Made by a program: the position numbers and the translations under genes. Below the pieces are notes generated by a model. The model was given only the letters and a program-made list of their open reading frames with translations. It made no database searches and was not told the DNA's origin. Positions 51,520 to 60,065 of a stretch of 64,000 nucleotides of DNA are shown piece by piece. Source of the DNA: Caldisericum exile AZM16c01. Its GTDB lineage: Bacteria > Caldisericota > Caldisericia > Caldisericales > Caldisericaceae. Position 1 is the first letter of the stretch. Every line of letters begins with the position of its first letter. The DNA is taken from assembly GCF_000284335.1 (NCBI RefSeq), contig NC_017096.1, forward strand, positions 1,302,001 to 1,366,000, read 5' to 3'.

Positions 51520-51981
51520 TTATAACTCGTTTAAAAATTTTTCAAGTAACTCTCTATATTTTCCAGAATTTACATCTGCTTCCTTAACAAATAATGCCTT
51601 TTCAACAACACTTCCAAGAATTTCGTTCAATTTGGTAAGCACAGATTTGTTTCTTTCTCCAAATCCAGACGATGAAACAAATATAATCTCTTTATTAATA
51701 AGCGCGTTTCTATTTTTAACAATAAAACTCCTCATTGGAAATGGAATATTGGAAGCCCAGATAGGTGTCAAGATAAAAACTTTTTCAAACTCATCAAAAT
51801 CAAAAGTTGAAGGCTCAATGTCAACCACTTTTCCAATAATTGTGTAGAAAGCATCTCTAAAGAAATTTCTCTTCAAATTGTCTTTAATCTCCAAAATTTT
51901 GCAATCCCGTATTTCTTTGATCGCTTCCCCTAACAACTTGTTTTTCCCTGTCCCTGAAAAATACACTGCAATTTCATTCAT
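51520..51981 (-). CDS. flavodoxin-like protein
   Basis: A 153-residue flavodoxin-fold protein. The FMN-phosphate loop is YFSGTGKNK (residues 8-16), and later loops TPIWASNIPFPMRSF and SSSGFGERN fit the isoalloxazine and phosphate contacts. It may be an electron carrier or FMN reductase. It starts on the last base of the MscS stop codon, so they are co-transcribed. No partner redox enzyme is nearby. Confidence 0.85.
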   Translation of the reverse strand: MNEIAVYFSGTGKNKLLGEAIKEIRDCKILEIKDNLKRNFFRDAFYTIIGKVVDIEPSTFDFDEFEKVFILTPIWASNIPFPMRSFIVKNRNALINKEIIFVSSSGFGERNKSVLTKLNEILGSVVEKALFVKEADVNSGKYRELLEKFLNEL

Positions 51982-53063
51982 TAAGCCCCCTTATTATTCA
52001 TTTCTTCTACACGAACAACTTGTATTGGATAGACAATTTCTATACCCTCTTTTTTCAAAATATCAAATATGGCAATATTCACCTTTTCCTGTAGTTCCAT
52101 AAACTTGTTGTAATCAGTTTCATTTATGTAATAAGCAAGTGTAAAAATCAAACTGTAAGACCCGAAACTTGAAAATCTTGCAAATGCAAAAACCGTTTTT
52201 TCAACGCTTTCAACAGCGCGTTTTAAAATCTCAGACATTTTTTCAAGTTTTTCCTTTTCTGTTTCATACGCAATACCAATGTTTACTTGAATCCTTCTTG
52301 TCGACAAACGAGACCAATTTCTAATAACCTGCGATGTTATAACAGAATTGGGGATATTTACCTCTTCGCCCGATAGGCTTATAAGCCTTGTACTTCTCAA
52401 ATTAATTTTACTAACAGTGCCCTGCACATCGCCTGTAACAATGTACTCCCCTTCAACAAAAGGCTTATCAAAAATAATTGCAAAATAATTCAAAACATCT
52501 TGAATGATTCTCTGTAGGCCAAGCCCAATAATGACGCCACCAATTCCAAATGTTGTAAGTAGTGATGTAATATCAAATGTAGGTATGAAATTCTTTATTA
52601 TGAAAATTATCCCAAGTAACACAATTATAACTTTTATTGAGATCATTAGGACTTGCATTGCCTTTTTCTGGTCTTCCCCAAGGGTAGATGTTGTTAAAAT
52701 TTCAGAATAAACAAAATCGATAATCGCAACAAGAACGTAAATTATAGCAATCGCAATAAGCCCTCGTTCAAGAGAGTGTAAAATGCTTCTAAAGTCCTGT
52801 AGATTGAGCTGTTCAAGACTTATAAGAAAGGCAAATACGTATAAAATTGGCCCTAACCTTCTAAATAGAAATTGCGTAAGTCTAATACCAAAATTGTCTT
52901 TCTTATCCTTGATTTTATCGATGATTCTTTTAAGGATCTTTTCTGCAAGGCAAATAGCAAGAAAAAGAATAGTAAAAATTAAGAGACTAACCAAATATCT
53001 TAGAATTGTGTTTCCGAAAATCTCAGTTGTTAGTATTTTATCAATAAGCCTCATGCATATCAC
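51981..53063 (-). CDS. MscS-family mechanosensitive channel
   Basis: A 360-residue small-conductance mechanosensitive channel. Four hydrophobic helices occupy about residues 15-175. The pore helix and following beta domain read LTTFGIGGVIIGLGLQRIIQDVLNYFAIIFDKPFVEGEYI, the MscS core, then the C-terminal alpha/beta domain. It releases solutes on osmotic down-shock. It lies 3 bases after the UPF0182 gene. Confidence 0.92.
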   Translation of the reverse strand: MICMRLIDKILTTEIFGNTILRYLVSLLIFTILFLAICLAEKILKRIIDKIKDKKDNFGIRLTQFLFRRLGPILYVFAFLISLEQLNLQDFRSILHSLERGLIAIAIIYVLVAIIDFVYSEILTTSTLGEDQKKAMQVLMISIKVIIVLLGIIFIIKNFIPTFDITSLLTTFGIGGVIIGLGLQRIIQDVLNYFAIIFDKPFVEGEYIVTGDVQGTVSKINLRSTRLISLSGEEVNIPNSVITSQVIRNWSRLSTRRIQVNIGIAYETEKEKLEKMSEILKRAVESVEKTVFAFARFSSFGSYSLIFTLAYYINETDYNKFMELQEKVNIAIFDILKKEGIEIVYPIQVVRVEEMNNKGA

Positions 53064-53066
53064 TCC

Positions 53067-55814
53067 TCAAGGATTTTTGCTTAGATTCTCGATCTGTTGT
53101 ATGAGGTCCTCAACAGCTTTAAGTTCTTCGCCGGCCTTTGCATAGTCACCACTTGCAACATATTTTTTGTAATTTTCAAAGTGCGTTTTCGCAAGGTCAA
53201 CAAGTTCTTTTATATTTTGTGTTTGCGGAGTCTGTGGCACATTTTGTACCTCTCCGAAGAGCAAGTTTAATGAATCCTCAAAAGTATCACCCCAAACAAG
53301 TTTATCCTGTGTTGAAAGAACAATCTTTTTTATTTGTGGGAATTTTGCAGTGTTTGCCTGCAAGTAAATAGGTTCAAAATATATAATTGAAGTATCAATG
53401 GGTATTACGAGGAGATTTCCTCTTATTACCTCAGATCCCTGTTGATTCCATAAAGTAAGAACCTTTGATATTTCCGAATCTTGATCAATACGCGCTTCAA
53501 TTTGAAGCGGCCCATAGACAAGCCTATCTTTGGGAAATCTTAAAAGATTTATTTTCCCGAAATTATCCTTTGAACAGTCAGCAATCATAAGGGCAACAAG
53601 GTTACTTTTGTTTAGTGGTGTAAAAGCATATAAGCTTGCAAACGTGTATTTTCCGCTTGAATCTTTAACAATTGCAAAATACGGAATTACGTCCTGTGTT
53701 TGTGAATAATACTTTTCTTTTGCAATATCCCATGCGTCTTCTTTGTTGTAGAAAACTTCTGGATCAGCCATATGGTATGTAAGATAAACATAGCCCTGGA
53801 TTTTCATTAGGTCATCTGGATAGCGCATATGATTCTTCAAAAATTCAGGCATTTCACTAAAGCTATGCAAAAGTGTTGGGAACGCCTTTGAAAGAGTCTT
53901 CGCAATTGGATCGCTATTATCAACGATATAGAAAGTTACATCTCCAGTATAAGCATCAATGACGCATTTTACTGAATTTCTTATGTAGTTAACATTTTCA
54001 TTATAAACATAGACGGGCTCAGAATAGGGATAAAAATTAGAAACAGTATATGCATCAATTACCCAGTAAAGTTTCCCATTATTTCCAAGCACAATGTATG
54101 GATCACTATCAAATTTAAGATATGGTGCAATTTTTGAAACTCTATCCTTTATGTTCCTTATATATAGAAGTTTGCTATTCGAATTTATATATCGTGAGAA
54201 AATGAAGTTTATATCGTTAAAACTAATCGTGTAGAGAAACCTATTGAAAGGTGTCAATCTAATACCTCGGTTTTCTTTGTATTTTGAATAAACATTCTCT
54301 TCACCTTTAGGATAGTCAAACTCATCTGTTCCTGTATTTACAATGATATAGTCATTTGTCAGTTCGCCAAAATAGATCTCTGGTCGTATAACTTGGAGTT
54401 CTGGCACAGTTGAAATAGGTGGTATATCCTTTACAAGAAGATCCGGAAGACCTTCTTGGGTAAATTCATTTACAGTATTCATACATATACCATAACCGTG
54501 GGTAAATTTGAGATGTAAATTAACCCATGTCTTGGATGTTTCAGGTAAAAGTCCTTGGTCTAACTCTCTTGCAGAGACGAGCACTTCTCTTAATTCATTA
54601 TTAAGAATATATCTGTCAACATCAACATCATTAAATGTATAGTAAAGCCTTATAGATTGGATCTGTTGATATGTATCTTTTAAGGCTCGCCAATCCCAAA
54701 ACCTAAAGTTATTAACTATCGTTTGATTTTTAGAAAGAAGATCTTTTGTAATTGGATTTAAGTCTTTTATTTCTGTTATATTTACCTTATCAAGACCAAA
54801 TCCTTGAAGAGTCCCATTAATGTTGTAAGTGAGGAATGATTTCTCTCGTTGGAGCTCCGTGGGACGAACCACAAGCGCTTGAAAAATATTTGGCACTGTG
54901 ATATAAAAGACAACCACGACAATAGCACTTATTAAAAGAATCCTGAAAACAGGTCCTCTTGCGGTGAATCGAGGAATTATCGCATAGATTATTAATATTA
55001 AGCCTGCTACAAACAAAAGAAGTGCAATAATCCTAAATATAGGTATACGAACATAGAAGTCTGTATATCCAATTCCAAATACTGCACCACCTTTTCGAAA
55101 CAATAGAGAATATACGCTCAAATAGATCTTAAGAGACACAGAAAAAAGTATTAAGGCTGCAAGTATAGACAAAAGATTTGTTGCATGTAGATTTATCCTT
55201 GAAATCTTTGAAAAATTCGGACGTATATACATAAGGTAAACAATTTCTTCAACCAAAAACGCAATTACAAAGATAGAAAGAAGTGTTGATACAATTCCAT
55301 TCAAGAATGGATATGTAAAAAGATAAAAACTCACATCTCTATGGAAAACAGGGTCAAAAATATTTGATGGGGTTCTATTAATGAACATCAAAACTTGCTC
55401 AAATTGGGCAGATGTTGCACTTCCCGTAAAAAAGGCAAGAATAAGAGGCACTACAAACCTTGAAACATTAATAATTCGTTCCCCAACTTCGAGCTCTTCG
55501 TGTCTTTTAGGAACGTAAAAAGAAACAAAATACAGTAAGTATGAAATAGAAAATCCAATCAAGAAAAGAGTTATTTTTACGAAAATTCTTCTTAGAAATA
55601 CGTTTTGATAATTAACACTCTTAAACCAGAGTAGATTCGTAATAAAATTTACCGATGAAAGAAAAATTGTTACAATTATGACACCCAAAACAAGAATAAA
55701 TACTTCTCTTTTTACAAGATGAAATGGCGGGGTATTAGTCTTAAGTTTATATGCTTTTATTATCAAAGGTAATGCAAAGATAAAATAAAGAATAAAAACA
55801 ATAAATCCAACCAT
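53067..55814 (-). CDS. UPF0182 family large membrane protein
   Basis: A 915-residue protein. Seven hydrophobic helices lie in the first 310 residues, followed by a large extracytoplasmic domain (about 320-850) and a short helical C-terminus (KELVDLAKTHFENYKKYVASGDYAKAGEELK). Motifs WVNLHLKFTHGYGICMNTVNEFTQEGLPDL and RPEIYFGEL are hallmarks of UPF0182. Its function is unknown in all lineages. GGAGG precedes ATG 55814. Confidence 0.93.
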   Translation of the reverse strand: MVGFIVFILYFIFALPLIIKAYKLKTNTPPFHLVKREVFILVLGVIIVTIFLSSVNFITNLLWFKSVNYQNVFLRRIFVKITLFLIGFSISYLLYFVSFYVPKRHEELEVGERIINVSRFVVPLILAFFTGSATSAQFEQVLMFINRTPSNIFDPVFHRDVSFYLFTYPFLNGIVSTLLSIFVIAFLVEEIVYLMYIRPNFSKISRINLHATNLLSILAALILFSVSLKIYLSVYSLLFRKGGAVFGIGYTDFYVRIPIFRIIALLLFVAGLILIIYAIIPRFTARGPVFRILLISAIVVVVFYITVPNIFQALVVRPTELQREKSFLTYNINGTLQGFGLDKVNITEIKDLNPITKDLLSKNQTIVNNFRFWDWRALKDTYQQIQSIRLYYTFNDVDVDRYILNNELREVLVSARELDQGLLPETSKTWVNLHLKFTHGYGICMNTVNEFTQEGLPDLLVKDIPPISTVPELQVIRPEIYFGELTNDYIIVNTGTDEFDYPKGEENVYSKYKENRGIRLTPFNRFLYTISFNDINFIFSRYINSNSKLLYIRNIKDRVSKIAPYLKFDSDPYIVLGNNGKLYWVIDAYTVSNFYPYSEPVYVYNENVNYIRNSVKCVIDAYTGDVTFYIVDNSDPIAKTLSKAFPTLLHSFSEMPEFLKNHMRYPDDLMKIQGYVYLTYHMADPEVFYNKEDAWDIAKEKYYSQTQDVIPYFAIVKDSSGKYTFASLYAFTPLNKSNLVALMIADCSKDNFGKINLLRFPKDRLVYGPLQIEARIDQDSEISKVLTLWNQQGSEVIRGNLLVIPIDTSIIYFEPIYLQANTAKFPQIKKIVLSTQDKLVWGDTFEDSLNLLFGEVQNVPQTPQTQNIKELVDLAKTHFENYKKYVASGDYAKAGEELKAVEDLIQQIENLSKNP

Positions 55815-55863
55815 TTAGTCCTCCTCTTTTTCATTATACCAATAACTCCTAAATCAAAAAAGG

Positions 55864-55894
55864 CCCGTAGCAACATAAAAAACTTTGCTACGGG
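55864..55894 (-). terminator. terminator of the DUF505 gene
   Basis: On the minus strand CCCGTAGCAA and TTGCTACGGG form a 10-bp stem, followed by CCTTTTTT. Confidence 0.88.
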
Positions 55895-55914
55895 TAAAAA
55901 ACTTACGATACAGG

Positions 55915-57900
55915 TCAATCCAGAATCTCGTGGTAACTTACAAGGTCAGCTTTGGAACTCATCTTGTCGACGGCTTCAAGCAATAGCAAACCTTGTTCGT
56001 TTATACTTGTTTCACCAATGTATCCTGCAGCTCTTGCAAGTTCAAGAGCATTTTGGAAGGCCTCTTTCGAAAGACCTGAAGCCTTCAGTGCTTCTTTTAT
56101 GTTTTTTGGAAGAATCCTTACCTTACGCTCCTTCACATAAAGCGTTCCGACTTCTCTTAATGCTCTTAAAACTCTTATAAGCAATGGGTTAACAGGAAAT
56201 CCAAGCCCAGTTGGAACTCCCGACAGAGCCTTATCCATGAGTTTTCCTACTTCGGTTTCGATAACGTTCCCGTCAGGTAATATCTCAATGAGGTGTCGCG
56301 CTTCAAGTTTTGCTAAGGCAAATCTAATTCTACCTTCATCAAATTGGTCTTTTAACTTTTCAATAACCTCATCAACAATTGCACCTTTCTCAGGGATAAG
56401 CGAGAAAACAGTTCTTTCAAATTTAGTAAGAAGCGGAAGTCTTTCAATGTGTTCTGCAAGATTTGCAAAGAAATAACCATTTTTTGTAGGTTCTTTCGCA
56501 CCTATAAGTCCTTCTTCCTCTGCCTTTTTAACCCACTCAATATTGGGGGAACTGAATGTTTTTCTTGTGATGGTAATTGCTTTAACGGAGTCGGAACTTA
56601 CGCTTTCAACATTCCTTTCAAGCACACTCTCTCCCCATTTGGTTATCACAAAGACTTCCTCACCTTCTTCGTCAACGGTACTCTTTATTAGGTCAAAGCT
56701 TTCCATGGAGTGCAAATCCGCCCTCAAATCAAAGTAGCCTTCATACCATGCTGAAAGGTCTTTTGCATCTTCAAAAGCCTTTGCAATTTGTTGATATTTC
56801 TTTGGCATCTCGTTGAGTTTCCTTCCATAACGCTCAATGAGTTCCTTATACTGTTTTATGCGCCTGCCAATCATCTCTTTCTTTAAATTCTCAAGGGTAG
56901 GCCGATCTTTGGGATTTGTCTTTGCCTTCTCCCAGAGCGACTTTATCGCACGAAGTGCCATCATCTCACCTTCCTCTATGTCGAAAGACCAAACTTCCTT
57001 TCTTGGACCATCTTTGAGTAATCTATAAACCTCCAATGCCCATTCTCCTGCAGGAAGTAAGTTTCCATCAGTTCCAACATACCCAAGCGATTGCAACGTT
57101 TCAAGAGCAATATCCGTTATTTTCTTTTCATCATACCAATCAGCAATCGCTCTGAGAATGTCTTCCGATAGTACTGTTTCTTCTCCAAAACCACCAAGCA
57201 TTAAAGTCTTTTTTACTGCTTGGCCTAATGCAGTGAAAGCGAATATTTCTCCATTTAGAACAGAATATGCAATGAGCCTCATTGATTCAAGAAGATGTGA
57301 ATTATGAACCGATAATTTTATTTCAGAGGATCGTGCAGGGCCTATTGGTAAGCCTCTTATAACATTTGCAAGGTCTGAATCGATGATTAACTTTGGTGAA
57401 ACAGTATATATGTCGAGGATCGCTTTTCCTTGTTCACTTAAAATATAACTCTCCTTCTTAGTTTCAGCATCTCTAACTTTTACAGCAAGACCTCTTTCCA
57501 TGAGAGGCTCTATGCCAAGAGGACCTACACGCCCAGCCTTATTTGCGGCATCAAGAAGCGCAATGATTTCGCTTCCAATGAATCTAAAATCTGGATCCCA
57601 TTCCTCAGGTTTAGAAATTCCTCTTTTTTCAATAATAAATAAACTTGAAGAACCATAAGATTCTTCCACATAATTGGATTTCGGTCCAAGAGAATAAAGT
57701 TCTCTTAAGACATTTGCAAGTGCCTTGCCCGTATATGTTAAGACTAATTTTATAGGCGTTTCAAAACGAACAAGACCCATAATATCAAGTTCTCTTACCG
57801 TATCGCTATTGAGTTGCGACATATAAGTTGCAAACAGATCTTTATTTTCATTTAACAATATCTTTTCAAGAATAACCGCATGCTCCTTCTTAATTACCAT
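55915..57900 (-). CDS. DUF505 family protein
   Basis: A 661-residue soluble protein of the DUF505 family, found mainly in thermophilic bacteria and archaea. It consists of repeated winged-helix-like units: each ends in a strand such as LVLTYTGKALANVL, YILSEQGKAILDIY, FAFTALGQAVKKTL or FVITKWGESVLERN. This suggests four or more copies of one fold. No catalytic residues are evident. Start ATG 57900 follows GGGAGG. It is transcribed alone, divergent from the peptide array. Confidence 0.85.
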   Translation of the reverse strand: MVIKKEHAVILEKILLNENKDLFATYMSQLNSDTVRELDIMGLVRFETPIKLVLTYTGKALANVLRELYSLGPKSNYVEESYGSSSLFIIEKRGISKPEEWDPDFRFIGSEIIALLDAANKAGRVGPLGIEPLMERGLAVKVRDAETKKESYILSEQGKAILDIYTVSPKLIIDSDLANVIRGLPIGPARSSEIKLSVHNSHLLESMRLIAYSVLNGEIFAFTALGQAVKKTLMLGGFGEETVLSEDILRAIADWYDEKKITDIALETLQSLGYVGTDGNLLPAGEWALEVYRLLKDGPRKEVWSFDIEEGEMMALRAIKSLWEKAKTNPKDRPTLENLKKEMIGRRIKQYKELIERYGRKLNEMPKKYQQIAKAFEDAKDLSAWYEGYFDLRADLHSMESFDLIKSTVDEEGEEVFVITKWGESVLERNVESVSSDSVKAITITRKTFSSPNIEWVKKAEEEGLIGAKEPTKNGYFFANLAEHIERLPLLTKFERTVFSLIPEKGAIVDEVIEKLKDQFDEGRIRFALAKLEARHLIEILPDGNVIETEVGKLMDKALSGVPTGLGFPVNPLLIRVLRALREVGTLYVKERKVRILPKNIKEALKASGLSKEAFQNALELARAAGYIGETSINEQGLLLLEAVDKMSSKADLVSYHEILD

Positions 57901-58032
57901 AGCCCCCACCTCCCATAATATAAGTTTTTATATTTCTAACAATATTATATTGAGACAATGCATCAGAGTCAATATACTTTTTACAAAGTTCCAAACTCGG
58001 TTCATTAAAATGTATATTTTACGCTAAAACAC

Positions 58033-58060
58033 TTGACAAATGCAAAAATGTTCATAAAAT
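58033..58060 (+). promoter_or_regulatory. promoter of the six-peptide array
   Basis: TTGACA (58033-58038), 16 bases, TAAAAT (58055-58060). Transcription should start near 58067, leaving a leader of about 37 bases before the first peptide ATG. It is the only strong promoter for the array, so all six units are probably on one transcript. Confidence 0.8.
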
Positions 58061-58103
58061 TTTTGTGGAATAAATAAATTAATTAGAAAGGAGGTAGAAG
58101 ATC

Positions 58104-58190
58104 ATGAAGTGGGGAGCAAGAGTTTTAGCATTCATTCTTAGCGTAATGGTTATAGCATTGACAGTATTAGCAGATTTGAAATGGCATTAG
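58104..58190 (+). CDS. 28-residue hydrophobic peptide, copy 1 of 6
   Basis: AAAGGAGG stands 9 bases before the ATG. The peptide begins MKWGAR, continues with a hydrophobic stretch (residues 7-23, VLAFILSVMVIALTVLA) and ends DLKWH. A positive N-terminus, one membrane-length helix and Trp at both ends fit an inserted single-pass peptide. The V-L-A before Asp24 also fits a signal peptidase site, which would release the pentapeptide DLKWH. No similarity to a known family is recognised. Confidence 0.8.
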   Translation: MKWGARVLAFILSVMVIALTVLADLKWH

Positions 58191-58207
58191 AAAGGAGGTA
58201 GAAGATC

Positions 58208-58294
58208 ATGAAGTGGGGAGCAAGAGTTTTAGCATTCATTCTTAGCGTAATGGTTATAGCATTGACAGTATTAGCAGATTTGAAATGGCATTAG
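58208..58294 (+). CDS. 28-residue hydrophobic peptide, copy 2 of 6
   Basis: Identical in DNA and protein to copy 1, with its own AAAGGAGG. The ribosome site lies 18-25 bases past the start of the preceding linker, so re-initiation is not needed. Confidence 0.8.
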   Translation: MKWGARVLAFILSVMVIALTVLADLKWH

Positions 58295-58311
58295 AAAGGA
58301 GGTAGAAGATC

Positions 58312-58398
58312 ATGAAGTGGGGAGCAAGAGTTTTAGCATTCATTCTTAGCGTAATGGTTATAGCATTGACAGTATTAGCAGATTTGAAATGGCATTAG
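58312..58398 (+). CDS. 28-residue hydrophobic peptide, copy 3 of 6
   Basis: Identical to copy 1, with its own Shine-Dalgarno; a different reading frame from copies 2 and 4. Confidence 0.8.
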   Translation: MKWGARVLAFILSVMVIALTVLADLKWH

Positions 58399-58415
58399 AA
58401 AGGAGGTAGAAGATC

Positions 58416-58502
58416 ATGAAGTGGGGAGCAAGAGTTTTAGCATTCATTCTTAGCGTAATGGTTATAGCATTGACAGTATTAGCAGATTTGAAATGGCATT
58501 AG
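58416..58502 (+). CDS. 28-residue hydrophobic peptide, copy 4 of 6
   Basis: Identical to copy 1, with its own Shine-Dalgarno; same reading frame as copy 1. Confidence 0.8.
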   Translation: MKWGARVLAFILSVMVIALTVLADLKWH

Positions 58503-58519
58503 AAAGGAGGTAGAAGATC

Positions 58520-58606
58520 ATGAAGTGGGGAGCAAGAGTTTTAGCATTCATTCTTAGCGTAATGGTTATAGCATTGACAGTATTAGCAGATTTGAAATGG
58601 CATTAG
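58520..58606 (+). CDS. 28-residue hydrophobic peptide, copy 5 of 6
   Basis: Identical to copy 1, with its own Shine-Dalgarno; same reading frame as copy 2. Confidence 0.8.
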   Translation: MKWGARVLAFILSVMVIALTVLADLKWH

Positions 58607-58623
58607 AAAGGAGGTAGAAGATC

Positions 58624-58710
58624 ATGAAGTGGGGAGCAAGAGTTTTAGCATTCATTCTTAGCGTAATGGTTATAGCATTGACAGTATTAGCAGATTTGAA
58701 ATGGCATTAG
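58624..58710 (+). CDS. 28-residue hydrophobic peptide, copy 6 of 6
   Basis: Identical to copy 1. After its stop the next linker is broken after AAAGGAGG, and no clear terminator follows before the promoter of the HD-GYP gene at 58737, so read-through into that gene is possible. Confidence 0.8.
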   Translation: MKWGARVLAFILSVMVIALTVLADLKWH

Positions 58711-58736
58711 AAAGGAGGGGTTTCATTTATTAAAAA

Positions 58737-58765
58737 TTGACAGAAAAATAACTTAGATATATAAT
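58737..58765 (+). promoter_or_regulatory. consensus promoter of the HD-GYP gene
   Basis: TTGACA (58737-58742), 17 bases, TATAAT (58760-58765): a perfect sigma-70 promoter. Seven bases separate it from GTG 58773, so the transcript should begin at or one base before the start codon, without a Shine-Dalgarno. Confidence 0.8.
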
Positions 58766-58772
58766 ATTAAAT

Positions 58773-60065
58773 GTGAAGAAAACAGAAAAGCGGATATATT
58801 TATTGGTTTTTCTTTTGCTTTTATTTTTTTTATTTACACTTGCTTATTCTGTTTATAAATTTAAATTTATCCTAACTAAAAATGATATAGTATTCTTAAT
58901 CATCTTATTAGCATCGATAATTTTCTCGGATAAGTATCCTGTCATAATTCCAATTGGCACCGAAGTTTCAGAACTATCCGTTTCCACAGCTATAACTTTT
59001 ACTGTGGCATTCCTCTTTAATCCAACTCTTACTATCATAGTGGTAGTATTAGGTACTATTATTTCAGATATAATCACAAAAAAGAAGTGGTATAAAATCC
59101 TTTTCAATACCGCAAATATAGGGACAGCAACGGGAATTACAAGCTTGTTCTTTTCTAAATTTTACAATCCAATTTTGCCTTTTACTTCACCTCAAAACCT
59201 GGGAGTAGTAATATTTGGAGCAGCAACTCATTTCTTTCTCGAGTCTTTTTTCCTCTATCTCCTTCTTTCCTTTATCGTAAACAGGCCACTTTTCAGTTTT
59301 TATGTGGAAAACATAAAATTCATAGCAGTAGAAGTTTTAACGCTTTACCCACTTGGTATAGTACTCATGTATTTCTTTAAATATAATCCTTTGATGAACG
59401 CATTTCTTTTACCATCGCTTATTGCTGTATATTATGCCCTGCAAAGAAGATATGTAATAATTCAAGAAACCAAAAACGCACTTTTTGCAATAGCAGAAGT
59501 TGTTGATAAAAAAATACCCGATACAATTGACCATACGAAACGTGTTGCAATAATAACTGAGGCAATCTGTAATGAACTTCAACTTCCATTATCACAAACA
59601 AATGAAATTGTCCTTGCGGCAATGCTTCACGATATTGGCAAAATTGTAATCCCAGACTTTATCCTCAAAAAGTCAGATCCAAACGATGATGAAATGGAAG
59701 TAATACATCTCCACGTAATCGAAGGAGAAAAAATTGTTTCACGATTATCACTATTTAGAAAAGGGGCAGTAATTATAAGACATCACCATGAAAAATGGGA
59801 TGGAACAGGATATCCTGATCACCTTAAAGGAGAAGAAATTCCTCTTGGCTCAAGAATTATAGCAATTGCAGATTCATTTGATGCAATGACAACGCAAAGG
59901 TACTACCGTGACAGAGTTAAGAGTTTTGACGAAGGATTAAAAGAATTAAAGGCATGTGCAGGAACACAGTTTGACCCAAATCTTGTAGAAATTGCAATAA
60001 AAGTGATATCCCAAAAGAGAGAAGAACTTCTCAAGTTAATGTACCCGATACTACAGTCCCAATGA
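58773..60065 (+). CDS. membrane HD-GYP domain phosphodiesterase
   Basis: A 430-residue protein. Residues 1-225 hold about seven hydrophobic helices, a probable membrane sensor. Residues about 240-425 are an HD-GYP domain: AAMLHDIGKIVIPDFILKK (HD), HHHEKWDGTGYPDHLKGEEIPLGSRIIAIADSFDAMTT (HHExxDGxGYP). All metal ligands appear present, so cyclic-di-GMP (or related) hydrolysis is likely. GTG start 58773 is fixed by the promoter. It overlaps the DUF5317 gene by 4 bp. Confidence 0.9.
   Translation: MKKTEKRIYLLVFLLLLFFLFTLAYSVYKFKFILTKNDIVFLIILLASIIFSDKYPVIIPIGTEVSELSVSTAITFTVAFLFNPTLTIIVVVLGTIISDIITKKKWYKILFNTANIGTATGITSLFFSKFYNPILPFTSPQNLGVVIFGAATHFFLESFFLYLLLSFIVNRPLFSFYVENIKFIAVEVLTLYPLGIVLMYFFKYNPLMNAFLLPSLIAVYYALQRRYVIIQETKNALFAIAEVVDKKIPDTIDHTKRVAIITEAICNELQLPLSQTNEIVLAAMLHDIGKIVIPDFILKKSDPNDDEMEVIHLHVIEGEKIVSRLSLFRKGAVIIRHHHEKWDGTGYPDHLKGEEIPLGSRIIAIADSFDAMTTQRYYRDRVKSFDEGLKELKACAGTQFDPNLVEIAIKVISQKREELLKLMYPILQSQ

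Larger units (their letters stand above)
58082..58718 (+). repeat. tandem array: six perfect 104-bp units
   Basis: Six units of 104 bp (ATG at 58104, 58208, 58312, 58416, 58520 and 58624) are identical base for base, including the 17-base linkers. A seventh unit breaks off after AAAGGAGG at 58718. Because 104 is not a multiple of three, the frames rotate and no fused polypeptide is made; each unit is a separate gene. No base differs among copies, pointing to recent expansion or constant homogenisation. Confidence 0.97.

Noticed and set aside
58104-58710. Antisense RNA partner for the peptides (type I toxin-antitoxin)
   Set aside because: I looked for a promoter on the minus strand of the unit. 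Only weak boxes (such as TGTCAA and TAAGAA 17 bases apart) occur, so I do not claim an antitoxin RNA.
58082-58718. CRISPR array
   Set aside because: The repeats are 104 bp, contiguous and without unique spacers, and each contains a gene with its own ribosome site. No cas genes are present.
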